From assembly GCF_014696225.1 (NCBI RefSeq), contig NZ_JACJPV010000003.1, positions 40,190 to 104,189 on the forward strand: 64,000 bases of DNA, read 5' to 3'. Made by a program: the position numbers and the translations under genes. Source of the DNA: Anabaena sp. FACHB-1237. Its GTDB lineage: Bacteria; Cyanobacteriota; Cyanobacteriia; Cyanobacteriales; Nostocaceae. Positions 9,391 through 19,736 of the stretch are shown here, one piece after another. Each line of letters starts with the position of its first letter. Position 1 is the first letter of the stretch. Under the pieces are notes generated by a model, which saw nothing but the letters and a program-made list of their open reading frames with translations, was not told where the DNA came from and did no database searches.

Positions 9391-9516
9391 TTTTTCCCAC
9401 AGTGTAGAGTGCAGACTACAGAGTATACATCTGGTGGTAATTAAATGTGTATGAATTGAAACTGTTAATTAACCCTTGTAGAGACGTTATATCAAATGTC
9501 TCTACTTTCTTTTTCA

Positions 9517-9640
9517 GGCGTTGCTGAACTCAGGTATGAAATTGAGAAATTCAAAATTTGAAACTTTGCTTTGCATCTAACCCACTGAAAGTGCTTCGCT
9601 GATGGGGGAAATAAATATCATACTCCCATTTAGCAACGCC
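9517..9640. repeat. MITE-like repeat R1, copy 2
   Basis: Same 12-base left end as copy 1, the same internal sequence (aactcaggtatgaaattgag and onward) and a right end tttagcaacgcc with one mismatch. Carries a small insertion (about six bases) relative to copy 1. It ends 6 bases before the convergent DUF1997 gene stop. Confidence 0.85.
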
Positions 9641-9645
9641 CTTTT

Positions 9646-10323
9646 TCACTTTTTATGGCACTTTTTGCCAAAAGGTATCCCCAAAGAATAATGAAAATCC
9701 TTTTGTACCTTGTGGGTTAAATGACGGGATACTTGACGGACAATTTGATTAAGTAAGCGATCGCCAGTAGACTGAATTAAATTATGGGGTAACTTGCGAA
9801 TAAACCAAGGAAAATGCAACTCTACCACCAAATCTAAATTCCATTCTACCTTAGTGATACCATGACCATCATCTACCAAAAAAGTAGATGATTTATAACT
9901 GACATTATAACCAGGTGGTTGATAATCAGGAACAGGAATAGTAATAATATCATACCTGCGATTTTCTGGAGGTAATAATTGTAACCCTACCTTGGGTTCT
10001 ATCTCATAACCGAACGCACCAAAACGCCCTACCACCAGAACATAACTATTTTCACACAGAGAACAGACTTTTATCGGTTCAGCACAACGCACAAACCATA
10101 AACCATGAGAATTAAAATACTCCTCTACCTGTTCCACAGGAGCATACATTTCCATAAAATCTTGATAATGACCATAAAACTTAGTTGGGGTTTGACTATT
10201 GGGACTATGGCTTTGGTGATGTCCCTCCTTTACAATAGTTTCATCAACTATCATCATGCCATTTAAAGATACATGAGAATTAAGTATTTCTAATGACTTA
10301 TCATCTTTATTATCTATCATCAT
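9646..10323 (-). CDS. DUF1997 family protein
   Basis: Conserved cyanobacterial/plastid DUF1997 protein of 225 residues; biochemical role unknown. The domain spans about residues 45-215 and includes YAPVEQVEEYFNSHGLWF, CENSYVLVVGRFGAFGYEIEP and VEWNLDLVVELHFPWFIR. The last pattern suggests a START/polyketide-cyclase-like lipid-binding sheet, which is inference. The first 40 residues are unlike the family and may be an extension; a later Met near residue 22 (MMIVDE) is an alternative start. Upstream, at 10372-10402, is a weak hairpin of the ccccgacttctt family. Confidence 0.8.
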   Translation of the reverse strand: MMIDNKDDKSLEILNSHVSLNGMMIVDETIVKEGHHQSHSPNSQTPTKFYGHYQDFMEMYAPVEQVEEYFNSHGLWFVRCAEPIKVCSLCENSYVLVVGRFGAFGYEIEPKVGLQLLPPENRRYDIITIPVPDYQPPGYNVSYKSSTFLVDDGHGITKVEWNLDLVVELHFPWFIRKLPHNLIQSTGDRLLNQIVRQVSRHLTHKVQKDFHYSLGIPFGKKCHKK

Positions 10324-10467
10324 AAATGGGGTATTTCTATAATTGGTGAATTTGGTTACATATAATTATAATTCCCCAATTTCTACCAGAAATTAGGGAG
10401 ATCATCATGAAAAAAATAATTTTCCTTTAGTTTTATGGACTTTTCTTGACTTTCATTTACATTAAAT

Positions 10468-10809
10468 TTATAGGTTGCTATTGCTATCCTCAGTTCCTTG
10501 TAGAACAGCATCAAAACTCATTCTTTGTTCTGCATTACGTAAAAAATAACCACTAATCATAGCAGATGCTAATAAACGTCCTAAACTTTCCCTACTAGTA
10601 GTGATAGTCACACCAAATTGTTCAGGAGGCAAATTTCCCAAAAGTCCGATAATATTACGTTCCATCACTTGAAATACTTCAGGAGAAGTGGGTTTAGATA
10701 ACTGAGTCACAGTTTCAGGACTTAAAGACCTCACATATTGCCATAGTAAGTTACTAGTCTCTGCATCACTGTTAAAAAATTCTGATACACGATTAGAAGA
10801 ATTACTCAC
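10468..10809 (-). CDS. DUF760 domain protein
   Basis: 113-residue soluble protein with the DUF760 domain over almost its whole length (LLWQYVRSLSPETVTQLS ... SPEVFQVMERNIIGLLGNLPPEQF ... LASAMISGYFLRNAEQR). The family is restricted to cyanobacteria and plants, and its role is not established. Predicted largely helical. An AG-rich site (ggaggtta) lies 5 bases before the ATG. Same strand as DUF1997 with 144 bases between, so co-transcription is possible. Confidence 0.88.
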   Translation of the reverse strand: MSNSSNRVSEFFNSDAETSNLLWQYVRSLSPETVTQLSKPTSPEVFQVMERNIIGLLGNLPPEQFGVTITTSRESLGRLLASAMISGYFLRNAEQRMSFDAVLQGTEDSNSNL

Positions 10810-11008
10810 CTTTAACCTCCGTTATTATCACTACGTGCTGTGGTGTTTTGCTGGAATTAATCAATAATCTATTATTTACTTATCTTTAACCAAAGTAACA
10901 GGTGAATGTTAGATATGCAATAGGTTTAACCGTACCATGATCGGCGTGTTTTTGCGAATTAGCTGTCAGAAGTCACCGAGTCACCAAGTCAAGTGAATAA
11001 TAATTAAC

Positions 11009-11055
11009 ACTGATAGCTGACTGCTGATAGCTGACTGCTGACTGCTGATAGCTAA
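11009..11055. repeat. Heptanucleotide tandem repeats (ctgatag/ctgactg)
   Basis: Alternating heptads actgata/gctgact continue up to the stop codon of the sigma factor gene. Same unit family as at 3861-3902. Confidence 0.85.
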
Positions 11056-11057
11056 CA

Positions 11058-12014
11058 TTAACTAGCTAAATATTCATTCATACCAGCCTTATACTTACGA
11101 AGTTTATTTAAGGCTTCCCGTTCTATTTGTCTCACTCTTTCCCGACTAATATTGAGTTGTTCTCCAATTTTCGCTAGTGTGAGAGGTTTACCATCAGTTA
11201 ACCCAAAACGCAGAGAAATTACCTCTTGTTGTTGGGGGGTAAGTTCTGACATCAGCCGTTCTAACTCATAAGACAGAGAAGACTGCATCACAAAATGCTC
11301 TGGTGTGTTATTTGTATCTTCTAACATCTCCCCTAGTTCAGTATCGTAATTATCTCCCAGTCGCAAATCTAGAGATAATGGTAAACGAGCTTTTTCTAAG
11401 TAGTCTCTGACCTGTTTAGGTGTTAAATCTAATTCTTCCGATAATTCTGCTGCTGTGGGCGCACGTCCCAAGGTTTGTGATAGTTGTCTTTGTGCTTTTT
11501 TGATTTTGTTCAGTTTTTCCGTAATATGTATAGGTAAGCGGATAGTGCGGGCTTTTTCCGCTATCGCACGAGTGATAGCTTGACGTATCCACCAGTAAGC
11601 ATAGGTAGAAAATCTGTAACCTTTGGTGGGGTCAAACTTTTCTACTCCCCTCTGCATTCCAATACTACCTTCTTGAATTAAGTCCAGCAAATCTACATTG
11701 CGCTTAATGTATTTTTTGGCAACAGATACTACTAGCCGTAGGTTCGCTTCTACCATTTTCCTTTTCGCTAGTTCACCTTCAGCGATCGCCTGATTAAGTT
11801 CTGCTACTTCTAAATTAGCTGCTTTTGCCCAATCTTCTACACTTGGCTGATAACCTAATTCACTGGCTAAACCTTGGCGAATATCCTGTAAAAGTACAGA
11901 TCGTTGTACCTGTTTACCATAAAAAATCTCTTCTTCGTGGCTTAGGAGTGGCACACGGCCAATCTCCCGCAGATAAGTCCGCACGAGGTCGGTGGCTGTT
12001 TGAGAGGTCTTCAT
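11058..12014 (-). CDS. Group 2 RNA polymerase sigma factor (sigma-70 family)
   Basis: Sigma-70 factor of 318 residues. Region 1.2 is at residues 6-40 ([21 protein letters not shown]), region 2 with the RpoD box ([20 protein letters not shown]) and the -10 helix ([19 protein letters not shown]) at about 85-160, region 3 to about 240, and region 4 with the -35 HTH ([18 protein letters not shown]) at about 288-308. Region 1.1 and the long acidic insertion of SigA are absent, so this is a non-essential group 2 factor used in stress or nutrient acclimation. The N-terminal sequence resembles SigB/SigD-type factors, but paralogue assignment needs a tree, so no symbol is given. The upstream leader may be structured. 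Confidence 0.93.
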   Translation of the reverse strand: MKTSQTATDLVRTYLREIGRVPLLSHEEEIFYGKQVQRSVLLQDIRQGLASELGYQPSVEDWAKAANLEVAELNQAIAEGELAKRKMVEANLRLVVSVAKKYIKRNVDLLDLIQEGSIGMQRGVEKFDPTKGYRFSTYAYWWIRQAITRAIAEKARTIRLPIHITEKLNKIKKAQRQLSQTLGRAPTAAELSEELDLTPKQVRDYLEKARLPLSLDLRLGDNYDTELGEMLEDTNNTPEHFVMQSSLSYELERLMSELTPQQQEVISLRFGLTDGKPLTLAKIGEQLNISRERVRQIEREALNKLRKYKAGMNEYLAS

Positions 12015-12223
12015 GGCACTACTCTTTAATAATAATGGGTTGGCGGATAGGGTAGTTAACTGATAGCAAAATCCAACATAAGCTATTTCACGCTTTAGTC
12101 TGTAAATATTTGGTTAATTTACGCTTAATTTTAAATTTTATCTATGGGATTTTAGCTATGATTAGCTATTAATTATACCCAGAATCAATCTAAAACTAAT
12201 TAAGCTAGAAAATACGCTATAGC

Positions 12224-12297
12224 TGGGAACTGACGCGCCCGATCAAGTCGGTTACTCATTTTTAAGAAGATCAGGTGTTCACTCGTAAAAGTTCCAC
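12224..12297 (-). other. Candidate structured 5' leader of the sigma factor gene
   Basis: A GC-rich patch inside AT-rich DNA about 210 bases upstream of the sigma start. Outer arms ggaact (12226-12231) and agttcc (12290-12295) can pair, and an inner hairpin ccga-tcaag-tcgg is present. It could be a leader element or small RNA; I cannot match it to a named family. Confidence 0.3.
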
Positions 12298-12780
12298 CAT
12301 TTGGCAATAGACATCTCGAATAATTAAAATTTTCTTACAGTAGATTAGGCTTCTAGCCTAATTTCTACAAGATGTCTAATGGGAATTTGATCTTTGCTTT
12401 AGCTTTGTTGTTGAGATGTGCAGGCTATCAAGCCTTTCATCCTAGTCTAGTAATCTTGCATGGAATGTGTATTTGATTTACCTCCCGTTTTGCACAAATA
12501 TCTGTAATGAGATACAAGGTAGCAACTTAGACCTAGTTTGTCTTTTTTTTATTGTAAATAATTGTAACATTTATGAGAGTGAGTTGACTAGTCCCAAAGC
12601 CAAAATTTTTTGGTTATTGAGAGTGAACCTGTCTAAGAAGGCTAGATATCATTGATTTACAGGTATTTACAGCCAATAGTATAAATCTTAGGGATAGGAA
12701 ATACATCCTCATATTTGTTAAGATATCTCAATAGTAACTATAGAAAGTGTTCTTATAATTATTGCTTAATGTTTAAAGGT

Positions 12781-12942
12781 TCAGATCCCCGACTTCTTCA
12801 AGAAGTCGGGGATCTTTTTGTGGATAGTTCCCTTTAACCTGATTGGGTGACAATTTAAGCTATATGTAAATGAGATCAGTTTGCTAATGACTGCACCATA
12901 AAACTCGCCAAAGAGCAATAACACTGCTAGAACAATTTCCAT
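12781..12942 (-). CDS. Possible 53-residue membrane peptide
   Basis: Candidate short gene. ATG at 12942 is preceded by AAGGA six bases upstream, a good ribosome site. The first about 25 residues are hydrophobic (MEIVLAVLLLFGEF) and could form one membrane helix. The last dozen residues are encoded by a dispersed hairpin repeat, so the natural C-terminus may have been replaced. I do not recognise the protein, and with no neighbour on its strand nearer than the sigma and CheA genes, the call rests on the start site and composition alone. Confidence 0.22.
   Translation of the reverse strand: MEIVLAVLLLFGEFYGAVISKLISFTYSLNCHPIRLKGTIHKKIPDFLKKSGI
12783..12817. terminator. Perfect hairpin repeat agatccccgacttctt
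   Basis: Perfect palindrome agatccccgacttctt-c-aagaagtcggggatct followed by a T-run (tttttg). A copy of the repeat family also found after infC. Strong stem; no convincing gene ends directly upstream on the plus strand, so termination there is only potential. Confidence 0.7.
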
Positions 12943-13067
12943 GATAATCCTTAGAATCTCTTTTTCATGAGTTCTTAAAGTAATAAAAAGTGTCCAAGAC
13001 GCGAAATAGCAAATCTGCTTTATTGTAAATTATTGAATGTCGTTTATTTTTTTAAACAACATAGGTT

Positions 13068-13174
13068 ACAGCACATTCCATCTACATGAGGTACACTATA
13101 AACACAGCAAGATGCCTGTGTTACAAGGGTTTTATCATTAACATCTGTACCTCATAATAACGGAAACTGCTGTA
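13068..13174. repeat. MITE-like repeat C, copy 1
   Basis: Begins acagcacattccatctacat and contains the core gcaagatgcctgtgttacaagg; the right arm is a diverged inverse of the left. Relatives are at 35457-35562 (right arm well kept) and 40909-40979 (right arm lost). The remainder of the 12.0-13.25 kb gap has no convincing gene besides the short candidate at 12781. Confidence 0.75.
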
Positions 13175-13253
13175 TCTTATTTGCGTCAGTAAAATGAGAA
13201 TGTCCATTTTTTCTGCACTTTCAGATACAAGTAGGTAGTAATGTATTTTTCTG

Positions 13254-16200
13254 CTAATAATTACCACCAATATATTTAGACATCTTACCATGAAAGATAT
13301 CAATAATTTCTAACACATCGGCTATGGGCATAATCATCCCATCCCTTAGCACTGTGGCACCTGCTACACCTATGGGTTTAGGTACTGGTCCTTCAAACTG
13401 CTTAATAACTATTTCCTGTTCACTTAATACCTGATCAATTTGCAAGGCTACCATGTTATTGCCAGAACGTACTACAATCACCGAAATCATGTCATCATCA
13501 CTTATACAACCATAAACACTATTACGACTGATTTGGCGATTGAATACTAAAATGTCTTTTAAAGGCTTAAATGGTAGTATAGTGTCACGCCACTTAATAA
13601 ATGATTGTCCATCAGTATTTTTCTTAATATTTTTAGCAGGTATATCTAATGTATCTTCAATACCATCCATTGGGAAAGCTATTCTTGCTCTGTCTGAAGT
13701 ACATAATAACGCTTTACAAATACTTAATGTTAATGGTAAGCGGATTGTAAAGGTAGTTCCTTGACCTAATACAGAATCAGTGGTAATTGTACCACGAATT
13801 TCGCTGATTTTTTTCTGCACAACGTTCATGCCCACTCCACCGACTTTAATATCATCTAATTCATCTGCGGTACTAAAACTTGGCAAAAATAACAATTCAT
13901 AGATATCACTACGACTCATGGTTCTAGCTTGTTCTACCGTAATAACACCTTTTTTAATGCCCTTTTGCTTGACCTTTTCATGATCAATACCTGCTCCATC
14001 ATCACTCACGGCAATAATAGTTTGGTTTCCTTGTTGTAATGCTCTGATGGTAATTTTTCCTACTGGTGGTTTGCCTCTACTTTGACGTACTTCTGCTGTT
14101 TCAATGCCGTGAGCGATCGCATTATTTACCATCTGCGTTAATGGATCTTTGAGATGATCTAAAATCGTCTTATCTATTAAGGTATCTGTACCTTCTGTGA
14201 CTAGTTCTACCTGTTTACCATATTGATTATCTGGCATTCCTTTCCACAGTAAATCAATAGCTTGGCTAAATGGAACCATGCGTGCTTTGGTCAACCCCTC
14301 TTGTAACTGACTAGTTGCTTGTCGTATTTGTCTAGCTACCTGTTCTGTTTCTTCCAGTACAAAGTCTATATCACTAGCTGAGTCTTGCACTCCTACGATC
14401 AACTCAATCATTTCCTGGGCTAAACTATGAAAAGGTGTAAATTTATCCATTTCAATGGCACTAAAACCCCGATCTTGATGAACATTGTATTTCTGTTCTC
14501 GATGACGATAACTAGCTAATAATGAAGATTCTAACAGCGATCGCTCATAATATTCCTGCATCCGCGCTCCCACATCTGATAAATTCTGTACTTGAATCAG
14601 CAAATTATTCAAGGATTTTCTTAACCGTTCATAATCTTGCTCTAAAATATTACGATTAACTACTAACTCTCCCACTGAGTTACTCATATCATCCAGTTGC
14701 TTAACTGGAATTTTCATAGTTTCTTCGTCTGCAATTCTATGGGTAGTAGTCTGGGTAATTTTACTAACAACATTTTTATTAGCTGGAGATGTTTCACTAG
14801 ATATATTTTCATCTGTTTGTTTGAGGAAGTTTTCCAATTCATCAAACTCATCATTAATTAATGACTGTGAAGGGCTATGGGCTGTACCCACTGACTGTGG
14901 ACTGCTGACTGCTAGTCCATCATCTACTAAGGAAATAAAATCTGGTAATAATTTAAAATCCTGGTTTGCATAACTACCAACATTAGTAAAATTAGCAAGT
15001 TCAGCAAATAAATTATTCTCTAATTCATCTAAACTACTATTTTCTTGCTGATTTTCTGTTCCTAATAAATCTAAAACAGAATCTTGTGGTAATGTTAAAT
15101 CAAAGTTATTCTCTACCGAAATATTAAGATGATTCCTATCTACTGAGTCGTTGCCAAATATATCTATTTCTGTATTAGGTAAATTATCAGCAGCAGAAAA
15201 CAAACTAGCTTCTAATTCTTGAACTACTTCTGTATTACTGGGAACAGAAAACTGTTGTATTGTGGCTATTTCATCCCAGAAACTATCTAAGTTAACTTGT
15301 GCATGATCACTATTATTAGGTATTTCTGAAGCAGCAAATATATCATCAATATCTAATTCATTGTTGATTAATGATATATTTTTCTGTGCATTTGCCAATA
15401 AATCATCTAATGGCAAACTAGCATTGCCTGATGATTTTTGTGCGGATATATTGGTTTGTAAATCTTCTAAATATTCTAAATTTGTTTCTACATTTGGCAG
15501 TTTTACTTCTAGTTGATTATTGTCTTCTGGAAATATAGGTAATAATTCACTAGTAACTGCATCTACCTCCGTTTCTGATCTTATTTCTAGTACATCTGCC
15601 AATGATCCTGCTATATGGACTCCAGAATTTTGACGAGATTTTTGGGAAATAGCAATTAATTCTACAAGAACATCATCCGAGGGAAAAATCAAGTCCATAC
15701 TTTCTAAATCTGAACTGATTGATGTTACTTGCTCATTGTTGCTTTGTGCAATATTTCTAGGCAGAAAGTCATCCTCAAATAATTGGGTAACATCCTCGCT
15801 ATCATCACTATTTTCTGGGGATTTTACTTGATAAAATGCTAATAAATCTGCCAAATCTACATCATTAACTTCTGCATCCAAATCTTGATTTGGTAATTGT
15901 ATATCACTAGTGTTGAAAATTTCTTCTTGTTGCCAACTTTCCTCTAATTCTGTAGATTCACCTTCAAATAAGTCTGCTAGGGTATTTAATTCAGAGATTC
16001 CTGCTTCTGGTTCTTTATCATTTACTGATTTTGATATCAAGGATGAAAAATCTAGTTCTGAGGTAATTTCGTTGTTATCAGTTAATTGATGACAATTATG
16101 TTGTAGTTTTTCCCGTAATTCAGGAACATTAACTTGTTTAAAGAGTTGTAATATTTCCCGCAATATTTGCAGAACTTGAGTTTCAAATTCGCTTTTTATT

Positions 16201-16724
16201 TGGCTTTGGTTAATAGTAATCCCTGGTGTTATAGGTGTAACTGGTGGAGCAATTGTATCAGCTTTTTTTGTGTCTGATACAGCAGTATGTCCACTGGCTT
16301 TTACTGATTCTAGCAGATGTTGGTTAAGTTGCTCAATTACTGGTTCTGTGGCGGCCATTAAGGAATTAGCTTGATCTTCTGGTAGATCAAAGTTACTGCT
16401 GAGATAATCAATTAAGGTTTTTAATGTGTTAGAAACTTTGAGGAAGAGATACTCTAGTTTATGATCTACTTGAATAGGATGTTCTTTAAGAATTTTCAAG
16501 CACTCTTCGAGACGATGAGCAGTGCGTTGAATACTAGTTAATCCCAGCATAGCAGAACTGCTTTTGATAGAATATACAGCTCGAAAGACTTCATTAATCA
16601 TTTCTGAGTTCTCTAATGTACTCTGAATATTGAGCAAACCATTTTCAATAGTAGCTAGGTCTTCTCTAGCTTCTTCCAAAAAGTATCCTAAAATCAGTTG
16701 TTGTTTTTCTTCTTCTGATTGCAT
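13254..16724 (-). CDS. CheA-type histidine kinase with altered Hpt domain
   Basis: Chemotaxis-type kinase of 1156 residues, last gene of a CheW-MCP-CheA cluster. Order: Hpt (about 1-110), a long acidic low-complexity linker (about 170-660), dimerisation helices (about 670-830), HATPase with N-box MVNNAIAHGIE (about 865), DDGAGID and GGVGMN (about 963), then a C-terminal CheW domain (about 1015-1150). No receiver domain is fused. The Hpt motif reads FRAVYSIKSSSAMLG: the phospho-accepting His is Tyr51 (codon TAT) and the following KG is KS, so autophosphorylation at this site is unlikely although the ATPase looks intact. In filamentous cyanobacteria such clusters (hmp, ptx) control hormogonium gliding, pili or phototaxis; equivalence to hmpE is inference. 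Confidence 0.88.
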   Translation of the reverse strand: MQSEEEKQQLILGYFLEEAREDLATIENGLLNIQSTLENSEMINEVFRAVYSIKSSSAMLGLTSIQRTAHRLEECLKILKEHPIQVDHKLEYLFLKVSNTLKTLIDYLSSNFDLPEDQANSLMAATEPVIEQLNQHLLESVKASGHTAVSDTKKADTIAPPVTPITPGITINQSQIKSEFETQVLQILREILQLFKQVNVPELREKLQHNCHQLTDNNEITSELDFSSLISKSVNDKEPEAGISELNTLADLFEGESTELEESWQQEEIFNTSDIQLPNQDLDAEVNDVDLADLLAFYQVKSPENSDDSEDVTQLFEDDFLPRNIAQSNNEQVTSISSDLESMDLIFPSDDVLVELIAISQKSRQNSGVHIAGSLADVLEIRSETEVDAVTSELLPIFPEDNNQLEVKLPNVETNLEYLEDLQTNISAQKSSGNASLPLDDLLANAQKNISLINNELDIDDIFAASEIPNNSDHAQVNLDSFWDEIATIQQFSVPSNTEVVQELEASLFSAADNLPNTEIDIFGNDSVDRNHLNISVENNFDLTLPQDSVLDLLGTENQQENSSLDELENNLFAELANFTNVGSYANQDFKLLPDFISLVDDGLAVSSPQSVGTAHSPSQSLINDEFDELENFLKQTDENISSETSPANKNVVSKITQTTTHRIADEETMKIPVKQLDDMSNSVGELVVNRNILEQDYERLRKSLNNLLIQVQNLSDVGARMQEYYERSLLESSLLASYRHREQKYNVHQDRGFSAIEMDKFTPFHSLAQEMIELIVGVQDSASDIDFVLEETEQVARQIRQATSQLQEGLTKARMVPFSQAIDLLWKGMPDNQYGKQVELVTEGTDTLIDKTILDHLKDPLTQMVNNAIAHGIETAEVRQSRGKPPVGKITIRALQQGNQTIIAVSDDGAGIDHEKVKQKGIKKGVITVEQARTMSRSDIYELLFLPSFSTADELDDIKVGGVGMNVVQKKISEIRGTITTDSVLGQGTTFTIRLPLTLSICKALLCTSDRARIAFPMDGIEDTLDIPAKNIKKNTDGQSFIKWRDTILPFKPLKDILVFNRQISRNSVYGCISDDDMISVIVVRSGNNMVALQIDQVLSEQEIVIKQFEGPVPKPIGVAGATVLRDGMIMPIADVLEIIDIFHGKMSKYIGGNY

Positions 16725-16837
16725 AGTTGTAAGCTCACTACTAATGATTGATATCAGCTATCAGGAGTAACCGAGTCATAATCAAGAATTTTGACTTTTC
16801 CCCACTCCCTCCCAACTCCTCGATCACCTGACTCCTA

Positions 16838-19720
16838 TTACCTTGTTTCTATAGTTTCTACACGAAAACGTTCTACTGAGGCAATTAAGTCACGGGATAC
16901 GCCCACTAAATGCTGTAATGCTCCTAAAACTCGCTGCGCTTCTTGTGATGCTTCTTGGGCTGTTAGTTCCACAGATTGCATAACTTGAGCAACTGCGTGA
17001 GATGTTTCCGTTTGTTCTACGGTATCAGTAGTAATGGAACGTACAAGAATATCAATCTGTTCTACCACTTGAATAATATCATCAAGCGATCGCTTGGCTT
17101 CTTCTGCCAATTCAGTTTGATGAATTACCTGCTGTGTCCCCTCTTCCATTGCCATCATCACTGAGCTAGTTTCGCTTTGGATTTGCATAACTATTTGATC
17201 AATTTCTTTTAATGACTTAGCCGATTTATATGCTAATTGTCTTACTTCATCAGCTACTATAGCGAAACCTCTACCTGCTTCTCCTGCCCTAGCTGCTTCA
17301 ATACTAGCATTGAGAGCTAATAAATTGGTGCGGGAAGCAATCTGAGAAACTATAGCCACGATAGAGCTAATTTCTTGGGATGATTCCGCTAATCGTTTTA
17401 CTTTACGGCTAGTTTTTGCCACTGTTTCCCGAATTTCCAATATCCCTACCACCGTATTTTCTACAGATTCACCTCCCTTTTTGGCAATGTCACTAGCTTC
17501 ACGGGTTACTGCCGCCGCTTCTCTAGCTGCTTCTGCTACCCGTTGAATGGAATCTGTCATAACTTCCACAGAATTTAGCGTTACTTTTAGTTCTTCTGCT
17601 TGTTGTGACGCATTCCTAGATAAAGCTCGCGCAAAAGTTTCAGAGTTGGTTAAGTCTCTGGTTACGTCTTTAGTAGCAAATTTCACCTGTTGTACAATAT
17701 CCCGCAGGTTTTGAATAGTCAGGTTAAAAGCATCTGCTACTTCTCCTAAAACATCAGTTGTAACTTCAGCTTGGACGGTTAAATCTCCTCTAGCAGCACC
17801 TTCTACATCGTCTAGAAGGCGAATTACCTGACGTTGCAGGTTTTCTTTAGCTTCTTCTTGTTCAATAGCCTTACGTTGGGCTTCATTGGTGGTGGTGAAA
17901 ATGACCCGTGCCATGTCGTTAAACCCGGCGGCCAAATACCCTAATTCATCTTCTGAATAAACTGTAGCTTCCACATTCAACTTTCCTTGACGTACAGCAT
18001 CAAATTGAGCTTGTAAATCTTGAGTAGTGCGGCGAATTTGCTTGAGGGTAAGATTAGCCATAAACCCTGCGGTTGCTCCTCCAGTGAGTCCTGCTGCTAA
18101 TACCATTAACCAACCAGTGTTTCTAGCCGCTTCTCGTTGAGATGCTGGTGTAAATGAAGTAGCGATCGCACTAGCTAAGGCTAAAACTATGGCAGATGCT
18201 AAACCTACCGTACCGGCTATATACCAATGTTTAGTATGGAGAGGGGCATTTTCAAAGAAGCCAAATAATCCCTGTTTAAAGGATACATTGGGTTCCGCTC
18301 TAGGTGTATCTGATTGAGTCAATCCAGGCACTACTTCTTGTGCGCCAGTGATTCTGAATAACTCTTCATCACGATCTGTATCATTATGAATTGATGAGTC
18401 AATAAATTGACCAGCAAAACTAGCAGCACTATTATCCTCAGAATCAGGTATTTTGCTGATCATATCTAGTGGTTCTGACATTAACCCCACATCACCACAG
18501 GTTGTTTCATCCCTGAGTTCAAATCCTGAAATATCACCAATATCATCAAATTCGTCAAAATTGTTTAACAACTCTACGTTATTTTTATTGGAAGTCTCTT
18601 GACTAGAGGTAGGAGAATTACTATTAGTGCCAGCAGGAGTATTAAAATTTTCTGATACCTCACGAGACGGTGTAAAAGTCATACTAAAATCTATGGGGTT
18701 ATCTGCACCAAAGGCTGATTCAAATAACTCCATATCAAGATTATCATCATCCTCAAGACTGTTTATTTCTGCCCTAATGTTATTATTTGCATCTGGTTCT
18801 GATGCCATAGCATAGGACTGTTTTATCAATTGAGGATCCAAGTGATTCATTTCCAGTGAAATATGATGATTTAGAGGTTCTGCTGATGCAGACACCGGTG
18901 GATTTTGAGTTAATTCTGAGGTAGATAAGGGTTCTATTTCTTCGCTGATATCGTCCAACCAGCTATCATCATCTCCAAAGGACTGACTTAAATCTCCTGA
19001 ATAATATCCTTGATTTTCTCCTGCATTATAATCATCGAAATTAACTGCTAGATTTTTACAGTTTAAATGGCTAAAATCATTACCAGCAGCAACGCTACTA
19101 TCTAAGTTTTCTATGTGAAAAGTCTGAGAATTATTTTCCTCCTGATTTTCGTGATTATTAATATTAATTTCTGCAAAAGGATTTTCTGTAAATGGTGAAT
19201 AGCTGCCATTTTCATTAATATCTAATGGGCCACTGTTGCTATTTGGATCATCTTCATGTTCTCTAAAAGGTGACAGTTCTAATGAAACAGATATTTCTTC
19301 ATTACTAATATTTCCATCTGCTATAACTGCAAAAGGATCATGAATATTTTCAGATTGCTCTAAATGATTATTGTCAAAATTCAATAGATTCAAATTTGTA
19401 TCAAAGGGATTATTGAGAACAGATGAATTTGATAATAGTTCTACGGTTTCCTGATGAATTGCTGATAGACCATTATTGGCAATAATGGTAACTTCTTCTT
19501 CATCTGAGAGATATAATACTGTTTGATATTCCGCCTGTGCAACTTCGTACTGTTGTAACACATAATAGATGTGTCCTCTAAGTAAATGCGAATTAGGATC
19601 ATCTGGTGTGTCCCGTATTGCTTTGTCAATTAATGTAGCAGCAGTTTCATAGTCTTCTTGTTCATAAGCTATTCTTGCCTGATCATAAGTTGGATTATAA
19701 TCATTTATATTTAATGCCAT
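16838..19720 (-). CDS. Methyl-accepting chemotaxis protein with N-terminal TPR
   Basis: Receptor of 960 residues. Tetratricopeptide-like repeats lie in residues about 1-90 ([21 protein letters not shown] and next), followed by an acidic low-complexity region to about 480, two membrane helices (about 500-525 and 535-557) joined by a short loop with no large periplasmic sensor, HAMP segments (about 560-690) and a coiled-coil signalling domain with the hairpin tip [20 protein letters not shown]. The sensor input is therefore probably cytoplasmic or membrane-borne. ATG at 19720 follows GGGAGGA, a strong ribosome site; an upstream in-frame ATG at 19756 overlaps CheW and is less likely. The layout matches the HmpD/PilJ-type receptors of filamentous cyanobacteria. 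Confidence 0.9.
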   Translation of the reverse strand: MALNINDYNPTYDQARIAYEQEDYETAATLIDKAIRDTPDDPNSHLLRGHIYYVLQQYEVAQAEYQTVLYLSDEEEVTIIANNGLSAIHQETVELLSNSSVLNNPFDTNLNLLNFDNNHLEQSENIHDPFAVIADGNISNEEISVSLELSPFREHEDDPNSNSGPLDINENGSYSPFTENPFAEININNHENQEENNSQTFHIENLDSSVAAGNDFSHLNCKNLAVNFDDYNAGENQGYYSGDLSQSFGDDDSWLDDISEEIEPLSTSELTQNPPVSASAEPLNHHISLEMNHLDPQLIKQSYAMASEPDANNNIRAEINSLEDDDNLDMELFESAFGADNPIDFSMTFTPSREVSENFNTPAGTNSNSPTSSQETSNKNNVELLNNFDEFDDIGDISGFELRDETTCGDVGLMSEPLDMISKIPDSEDNSAASFAGQFIDSSIHNDTDRDEELFRITGAQEVVPGLTQSDTPRAEPNVSFKQGLFGFFENAPLHTKHWYIAGTVGLASAIVLALASAIATSFTPASQREAARNTGWLMVLAAGLTGGATAGFMANLTLKQIRRTTQDLQAQFDAVRQGKLNVEATVYSEDELGYLAAGFNDMARVIFTTTNEAQRKAIEQEEAKENLQRQVIRLLDDVEGAARGDLTVQAEVTTDVLGEVADAFNLTIQNLRDIVQQVKFATKDVTRDLTNSETFARALSRNASQQAEELKVTLNSVEVMTDSIQRVAEAAREAAAVTREASDIAKKGGESVENTVVGILEIRETVAKTSRKVKRLAESSQEISSIVAIVSQIASRTNLLALNASIEAARAGEAGRGFAIVADEVRQLAYKSAKSLKEIDQIVMQIQSETSSVMMAMEEGTQQVIHQTELAEEAKRSLDDIIQVVEQIDILVRSITTDTVEQTETSHAVAQVMQSVELTAQEASQEAQRVLGALQHLVGVSRDLIASVERFRVETIETR

Positions 19721-19736
19721 TTCCTCCCTCCCAAAT

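Noticed and set aside
11058..12014. Primary sigma factor SigA
   Set aside because: At 318 residues it lacks region 1.1 and the long N-terminal insertion of SigA; group 2 fits better.
12467..12655. Plus-strand 62-codon ORF in the gap before CheA
   Set aside because: No ribosome site, no recognisable domain and base use like the surrounding non-coding DNA.
13121..13303. Minus-strand 60-codon ORF past the CheA stop
   Set aside because: Lies largely in repeat C and overlaps the CheA 3' end; not supported.
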